A stretch of 60,000 bases of DNA from Takakia lepidozioides (taxonomy: Eukaryota > Streptophyta > Takakiopsida > Takakiales > Takakiaceae): contig CM060733.1 of the NCBI GenBank assembly GCA_030704615.1, positions 37,202,001-37,262,000 on the forward strand, in the 5' to 3' direction. Below the pieces are notes generated by a model. The model did not search any database and was not told where the DNA came from. It saw only the letters and a program-made list of their open reading frames with translations. The translations under genes were made by a program, and so were the position numbers. Of this stretch, positions 53,765 to 60,000 are shown in pieces; the stretch's first letter is position 1; every line of letters begins with the position of its first letter.

Positions 53765-55091
53765 TCACCAAACCAAAGGTAATGCCATAGGGGAGAGACA
53801 AAATGTGTATACAAGTGCACTTACCCGGTATTTGGAGTGGGCTGCTTTACTGACTGATTCATCTTGGATCTCCTGAAGAGAAGGGCTCCGGCCACTTGAG
53901 TCAGCCTGCATGCATAAGGATACCTTAGTACCTTGCCTATCAATATCCCCTTCCCTATCCCAAAAATGAAACCGAAACTGAAGTTCAATGGTGCCTGAGA
54001 TGCTCACTAGACGTACTTCAACACCTGCTTTGCCATCACGCCCGGTCTTGGTTGGTTTCTGAATGCATGAATTGGCTTTCTTCATATTTTGAGATACTTT
54101 TGCAAAAGACTGTGATGACCAGTATTTTACAAGAGTATCCCATTGGGAATCAGACACATTGGCAGGTTTTCCCTTACCATTTTTAAACAAACGATGTAGA
54201 TCGTACCTAGTTGTCTTGAGCATCTTGTCAGCTATTTCCCTCCTATACTCAAATCCAATTGGCTAGGGCTGTAGGTGTACATAGCAGCCAAATTCTTGTT
54301 AATGAGATGGACAACAGCCTCATTTTGTTGGTCCACATGCTTTGTAAAATCAAGAAAACGAAGGACTTGGCCTTTCAGCCCTATCATCCATAAATTTCTA
54401 GAAGGATTAATGGGCTTTCCATGCCCATCCAGCATTATCATTGTACGTCCGGGAAGCCCCTGCTTTACACAATCTAATCTTTGTTGTGTTGCAGCTGCCT
54501 TTGCAGCCCGGTTAGCCCTCCTTCTGGCATTGTGCCGCTCCCTGACACTTAGAGGTGCAACCTCCTCCACATGATCAGGCTCCTCCTCGTTGTAATCTGC
54601 GACCTGCCCTTCCTATGGCCAGGCCGAACGACCCCCCCAATTCAAGGCAGCATACCGCGCTTGTTGCGGCTGCGGGGGATATTCATCATCATCCTCATGA
54701 CCCTCACTGTACTCGCCATACTCACCATACTCACCATACCCTCCAAACATCTCTGGATCAACATAGTGATGGGGGGAGGGGGGGGGTCGAGGCCTATACC
54801 GTGGGGGTGGAGCAACTCATCTACCATAAGTAGGCGGCGACATGGGGGCAATATATGAATCCTCAGCATACTGGGCACCATACCCTCATTGACATGGAAT
54901 GCGTGAAGCAGGTTGTCATTGTTGGAATTGTGGTGAACGCGGGTTCTGATTGAAAGCACCAACTTCTGGCCACCTCTGCCAGTGCCACGTCCTGGGTTGC
55001 CTCTCCCACAGCATGAAGATGTCCCCCTCACGCATCTTGCCTGCCACAACACACCCCCCACAACAAACCCTCTCACTATTTCAGTACACAT
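53765..55091 (-). pseudogene. CACTA (En/Spm)-like transposon protein fragment
   Basis: On the minus strand the order is a Gly/Arg-rich start (GRGNPGRGTGRGGQK), an acidic-proline segment with EDDDEYPPQPQQARYA, and RERHNARRRANRAAKAAATQ. MLKTTRYDLHRLFKNGKGKP then precedes VSDSQWDTLVKYWSS and KKANSCIQKPTKTGRDGKAG. The VSDxQWxxLVxYW and following Lys-rich run fit plant Ptta/En/Spm transposase. A TAG, a TAA and frame changes break it. Confidence 0.5.
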
Positions 55092-55263
55092 TTTGACATA
55101 GGGATAGCATGAAACAACTCATATTCTTGCTCCACCATCTACATCAGGTTGTGCTTAGCTCTTCTTCTAGTTGCCTTAAGCTAGCCTTGTCGACGGCACA
55201 GGCTACGACACAGGCTACAACGGCCCAGACACATGCTACCCTAGTCAATATATGAAGCAAGCC

Positions 55264-55314
55264 GGTTTGTTTGTTTGTTTGTTTGTTTGTTTGTTTGTTT
55301 TGTTTTGTTTTGTA
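55264..55314 (+). repeat. (GTTT)n microsatellite
   Basis: About ten gttt units, then (gtttt)n, at the left of long repeat copy 2. Confidence 0.9.
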
Positions 55315-55432
55315 GCGTTGAGATGTCCCAAACCGCAAGGCCCCAACGCTTGTGCTTGGTCCCATTGGAAAGCCCTCGACGAGGAGGGGTGCACGGGCTT
55401 GGTCTCACGATTTTTGGACCTGCGGTGTGGGA

Positions 55433-58400
55433 GATGTGCAATTTCAAGTACTTTGGGTAGTTGGAAATTCACGAAAAATTGCAAAGTGGGCTTTCCTAGG
55501 ACAATGGTTGGAGCCTCAACATGAGAGATATCAAGGGAAAGGTCTTCGTTCAAATCCGGTCGTAGGCTCTGTGGAAAAAAAATGATTAGACTTGGATGAC
55601 TTAGATGACATTGGACACTTGGGCCAACGGCACATGCTACCCTAGTCTATGTTAATAGAAATATGCTATAGCATGTTGCGGAAATCATGGGAAGGAAAGA
55701 GAGTTCCTACCCACACAATAGAAATGGAAATAGGGGCTAGGATAGTCCTAACATGGGTTTTTGGGGGTGTTGGCTTACCTTTGAGCCTCATCTTTGGCCC
55801 TTCTCACTGACAGTTCACAAATCCTGGTCATACCACACTTCCTGCACACTCGATTCCGCAGATTAGCACTAATAATTAGACTATAAACTGCTTAGCGAGA
55901 CTGAATGTGCACTAAGTAGAATTTGGGTAGGTAGTCGTCGCACTTCTCCGTCCGCCACTCACCCATCTCCAAGAAAAGCGTCCTTACGTTTTCTTCGCCT
56001 TCGCCTTCGTCTTCGCCTTCGTCTTCGTCTCCTTCCTCTCCTCTATCTTCCAATCCCTCGCATTTTCTGGATGGCTAACCAACAGCCTAATATGGTAGCC
56101 TTAGGGGCAGCATTCCGGTCTATTGGAGTGTCCTAGGGGCAGCTTTGCAAACTTTGGGGGAAGAGGTCCCCAAACTAGAGAACTTACCACTGTTACAGAA
56201 TCTAGCAGGCATAGCGATGAGCATGGACAGGATGCAGGGGAGCATGGTGATCTTGCAGCAAGCGCAGCAGGACATGTTGAATGTGTTGAACGCGGTGCAG
56301 GTCAGTCAAGTTAGTGGGTTCCAACGTTTGGAACAAAGGCTGGGTATTACGCAGCAGCAAAGCCTATCCAGGATAGTAAACTCTCCCCTGGCGTTCGTTT
56401 CCCCCTTGCAGGGAGTGGTGAATGACGAGGGGAACCTTCTCCCTCGCTTCCCGGCGAGCAAGCTTGCATGTGCACGCTTGGCAGAGGACGCCGTCGACGA
56501 GCTACTCCGTTTTTATCGCCTCCCTATGACCGGTGATGTGGATTCGAAGCGAATCTTCCTAAGTTATCACTTAGGGTTCGCCTTGAATTGACAAAGTGGG
56601 GTGTGATCTGTGGTTTGGCCAAAAGATAGGGGGTTCCGACATTTCATACTGCTTGTACGTGGGCCTTGGAGGATTTACAGCTGAAGTACTGCTGGAGAGT
56701 GCAGTAAGGGCATTTTACATAGTAAAAGAGTACCAATTGGGTGGGTACAAAGCTGGATTTCCTTAATCCAGAGGTCAACCTGTGTGGGGCAAGATCTCCA
56801 TTCTCTAATCCAGATAGCGCTACCTGGTAGACCCTCCATGTAGCAGTTTGTATGAGCAGAGGTATGGTAAAATACAGATGAGAGAGTGGGTCTGAGGTAT
56901 CTTGTGTGACCTGTGGGTTATGGTGAGTGTTAGGGCTTAAGCGATATCGAGATTGGGGGCTACGGTTAGAGATCCTTACAATGGATCTGATGGCCTTATG
57001 ACTTTTTCCACACTCAATGGAGTGCTTGGCACTAAGTACTTTTTATAAATTGGTCGTTTAGTGTGTGTGAATGGTGTGTAGCATAGTCATATGATCTGGT
57101 TCATGTGGTGGGCCGAGGTAGTAGGGATGTTACACTAGAGCAGCGCATACAGTATATATCAGGCTTCAATATTTAAATTTGTGCTAAGCACATTGTGTGG
57201 ATAACATCATGTAAGCTGGGGAGGGGTATTATTTGATAGATAAACATGTTGTCCGAGGGTGTGATAAATCTGAGAAGAGGCAGGTAGGCACTTGGTCATG
57301 GTAATTTAGGAGTGGTGGGAAGAGGTAAGCATTTATGCCAAGATAGATGTAAGATAGGTGTATTGTAGTGGGAGGGAAGGGGGAGGCCTGTATATTTTTG
57401 GTGTAAGCGGGAATAGAGGCTGTAGCTTTTGAGCAGAATCTATATGAGGAGACCAAGAGATATGTGCCTTTGCCATTCTTCTGAGAAGGGATTTGCTTAT
57501 GTCTATTTTGTGAAGGGATGGAGGTAGTGCCTTTTGAGTAAACTTGTATGAAAGGAGGAGTTCATATGCTGATGTATGGTATTTGTGATGTAGTAATAAG
57601 ACTTGTACTAGAATTGGTAGGGCGGTATAATGTAGAGAATGTGTGTGGATAGTAATACGAGTGAAGGGTTGGATCATTGCATTTGTGTTGTTATCATGTG
57701 TTATTGTCATTAAAGTGCAGTCAGTAGCTCTGTGGGTGAGCTAGCCAACTAGTATGCAAGGGTACGATATTAGACTTCTTCCTGTAGTGAGGAGCAGAGA
57801 ATGTTATAAACATATGGGCATTTGTTAAAGTGGTGTTGGAAAGCACCATAAGCTCTTGAAAGTGCGAAGTAGGAGCAGTGATGTGTGGGATTAAAGTTTA
57901 CAACAAGGGATAAAGGGCTCTTACCGTGTTCAGGATGGTGACTATTGTTTTAGTCATTTTCAGCCTCATGTGGAGGCAAACTCTAATCTGTGGTAGGAGT
58001 GCAAGGTTCAGGCAAAAAATGAGGGCAAAAAGGCAAGTTAGCATGGAGGTGCTTATACCCCACAAAAATCTAAAACCCCTGAAATTGGTTGGTCAAGGCC
58101 AAAAATTCTGGGTCTCAAAACCGAAAACAAAAAGTGCCTAAAAGTCCCAGCCATATCTTTACCAACGTCTGTTTAGAAACTTCAATGCCGAATTGTTGGT
58201 TGACTGTATGCAACGATGGGCTTTATGGGAAGGAGTGGGAATCTCCAGAGCAACAGACATTTGGTCTGATGAAGCCTCATAGATGTGGGAACCCTGTCAC
58301 ATAGGGTTGGGACCTAGCGCGTTCATTTCAACGGATCTATCATTCTGGATGCATTTCCTCCTTCCTGACATCTGAAGCGCGACTGAAACATTGGCTTTCA

Positions 58401-60000
58401 TCTTTCCTTTGAAAAAGTAGGCTTGAAAGTGTTCAGTTCAGTCTGGATATCTTAAGAGAGCAGATAGATATTTAGGGCTCGAGACTGAGGCAGTAAGTGA
58501 CATTGATGCCTAATGTCTCCCTCTCTTTGCAATTGTGCTCCTTCCACAGGCTGGAACGTTTGTTCTCTGTTCCTGCCTCTGAATTTAGTCTTTCCCACAT
58601 CACTCTGATCAGTCAGCGCATCTGTCAGATCTCTCTCTCTCTCTCTCTCTCTCGCCGATCTGTCAATCGACGAAAACAAAGTCAAAGTGATGCTGAAAGA
58701 TTATAATGTTTTGACACCGAACTTCCCTTTGTTGTGTAGTTCTTGATGCATGAAGATCCGCTGTTCCTTAATATAATAGTCTAGTTCCCCTGTTAGTTGC
58801 CCAATCTTTGCTGGTGGCTACATCACTGCAGGAGCAAACACATTGTCCAAATCCCATTCTTTCCGACCTTTTTTTTTTTTTGGTCTCCCCGCAAGTACAA
58901 TTTTGCATATATTCGATCACTTCTGTGTTCTTGGTCTAGAATATGGCTATGGCGACTTGCTTGCAGAGAACAATATCTTGTTACCTCACATACCTTCTTT
59001 TAGTTTTTCTGCACTGTTGTTGTCTGATCCTGACCTTCTCCACCCTTGCCATACGCCGGGAATTCTGTTGTCTTATCTATCTTCTACTAGTTACGAGTTA
59101 CTGAGGATGAATGTCATCAAAATGGCCTCCTTTTGGCTGATGTCTCACACCTTGATAAGGTACCATGTTGAAGCCTTTTGCAAACATACTTTGGGCTGCG
59201 TTGTGGACTTCAAACATGTTTGCAGAGGGCTCTTAATAACCTTGTGAAGCTTGAGCACCAGGTCCTTCATGTAGTAACAAATGGGTTTTTGCTTATATGG
59301 TAAGGAAGTCTTCGATGTCAGGGTGTTGGCATCCTCCCATTCCTCTGGTTATGTTCTCCACTTAAGCATTTTTCAGTTGGGGTGTCAGATCTATTACAGG
59401 AAAGATGACAAAAAGCACTTTCCTCTATTGCCCTTGCAAGGTGAAGGGGAGGGGAGAACCAGGGGTGTAAATTGATTAGGGTTTATGCTAAGAGGGGAGA
59501 GGGATCTCCCGGCTTGTGGCATTGCGAGTAGGGTTTGTAGCCGAGGGAGTACATATAGGATTTTAATGGAGAGGGAGAGGGATGAGTCCCTTATTAGACT
59601 ATGTTCGCCGTAGACTTGAGGCAATATATCCTGCACCCCTTAAAGTGGAGAAGAGGGGCGGGGGTATGAGAACAGAGCAAATGGATCCACTACAGTCACG
59701 GAAGGGTCAGTCCATAGTGGGACTTATTCTAAAAATGAAGTTGATTCTAGCCTTTGAGATGTTCTAAGGAAATCTCTTTAACTTAACCTACATGAACGAG
59801 TCTGGTTGATGCTTTCGCAAAGGGCCTCTTGTGAAGAAGATTACCCATGACAACACAAGAAAGTTTTTCTGCCTTCCAACCAACAGAGTTGACAATCTTC
59901 AATACCTTGAACCATCCATTCGAGACAACTGGAACCACCATCTCACCATAACTTCCTCTACTCTTAAATGAAGTGGGGGCTCTAAATTCTGATCCCATAC
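55433..60000 (+). repeat. Long dispersed repeat, copy 2
   Basis: It is colinear with 14605-19290, offset by about 40.6-40.8 kb, and continues past the window edge. It lacks the SINE and has its own inserts (about 55738-55822 and 59290-59395). Its middle (about 58145-58560) differs from copy 1. It contains the ORF family at 56072-56591, the 71-codon ORF at 57926-58141 and the minus-strand ORF at 59998-59783. Confidence 0.75.
56072..56591 (+). pseudogene. Repeat-encoded ORF of unknown function (copy 2)
   Basis: It starts MANQQPNMVALGAAFRSIGV, then shifts frame where about 10 bp are missing relative to copy 1 (near 56130). It then runs open from 56145 to the TGA at 56589-56591, with LNVLNAVQVSQVSGFQRLEQ and GDVDSKRIFLSYHLGFALN. 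The second part is intact, unlike copy 1, so this is the better template for the family. No domain is recognised. Confidence 0.5.

Overview
The window is eukaryotic nuclear DNA, most likely from a streptophyte plant or alga. Genes are split by GT..AG introns. There is an unprocessed remnant of a plant-type phage-like (RpoT) RNA polymerase gene and the start of a plant-type PPR protein. Most of the rest is transposable elements and their debris. A large charophyte genome such as Chara would fit, but this is inference and the species cannot be named from the sequence alone.

Layout: 1-14598 is one DUF7869-type transposon (copy A) split by an 11.5-kb Mutator-like element (MULE) at 2032-13569. The MULE has degenerate terminal inverted repeats, a 9-bp target-site duplication (agtgtaatg) and a matching empty site in copy C near 37221-37230. 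It carries its transposase on the minus strand (2430-6045). Divergently, it carries a multi-exon cargo gene (6834-11821) that reads as a ParB-like domain followed by an N4/N6-type DNA methyltransferase. The cargo introns contain stem-loops with a shared core. 14599-19290 and 55433-60000 are two direct copies of a 4.6-kb dispersed repeat. 17.7-29.3 kb holds isolated exons, tRNA-derived SINEs, a copia scrap and the RpoT pseudogene. 29.3-39.4 kb holds DUF7869 copies B and C around a truncated Ty3/gypsy element with one probable LTR.

40.7-51.5 kb is the most unusual non-transposon stretch. It is dense in the palindrome CGCGCGATCGCGCG, including a 2.3-copy tandem repeat of about 675 bp. It encodes a multi-exon protein with RNA-polymerase-II-CTD-like heptads (43340-43492) and then a second ParB-like motif (GGQHT). 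Downstream lie two FCP1/SCP-like HAD phosphatase genes, one of which has lost its catalytic aspartates. 52.5-60 kb returns to transposon debris: a SINE, DUF7869 copy D, a CACTA-like fragment and the second long repeat.

Almost every coding stretch carries in-frame stops or frameshifts. Several frameshifts sit in G homopolymers, so some may be assembly errors. The nonsense codons are harder to explain that way. The two ParB-like genes, each with palindrome-loaded introns, are the best candidates for something undescribed.
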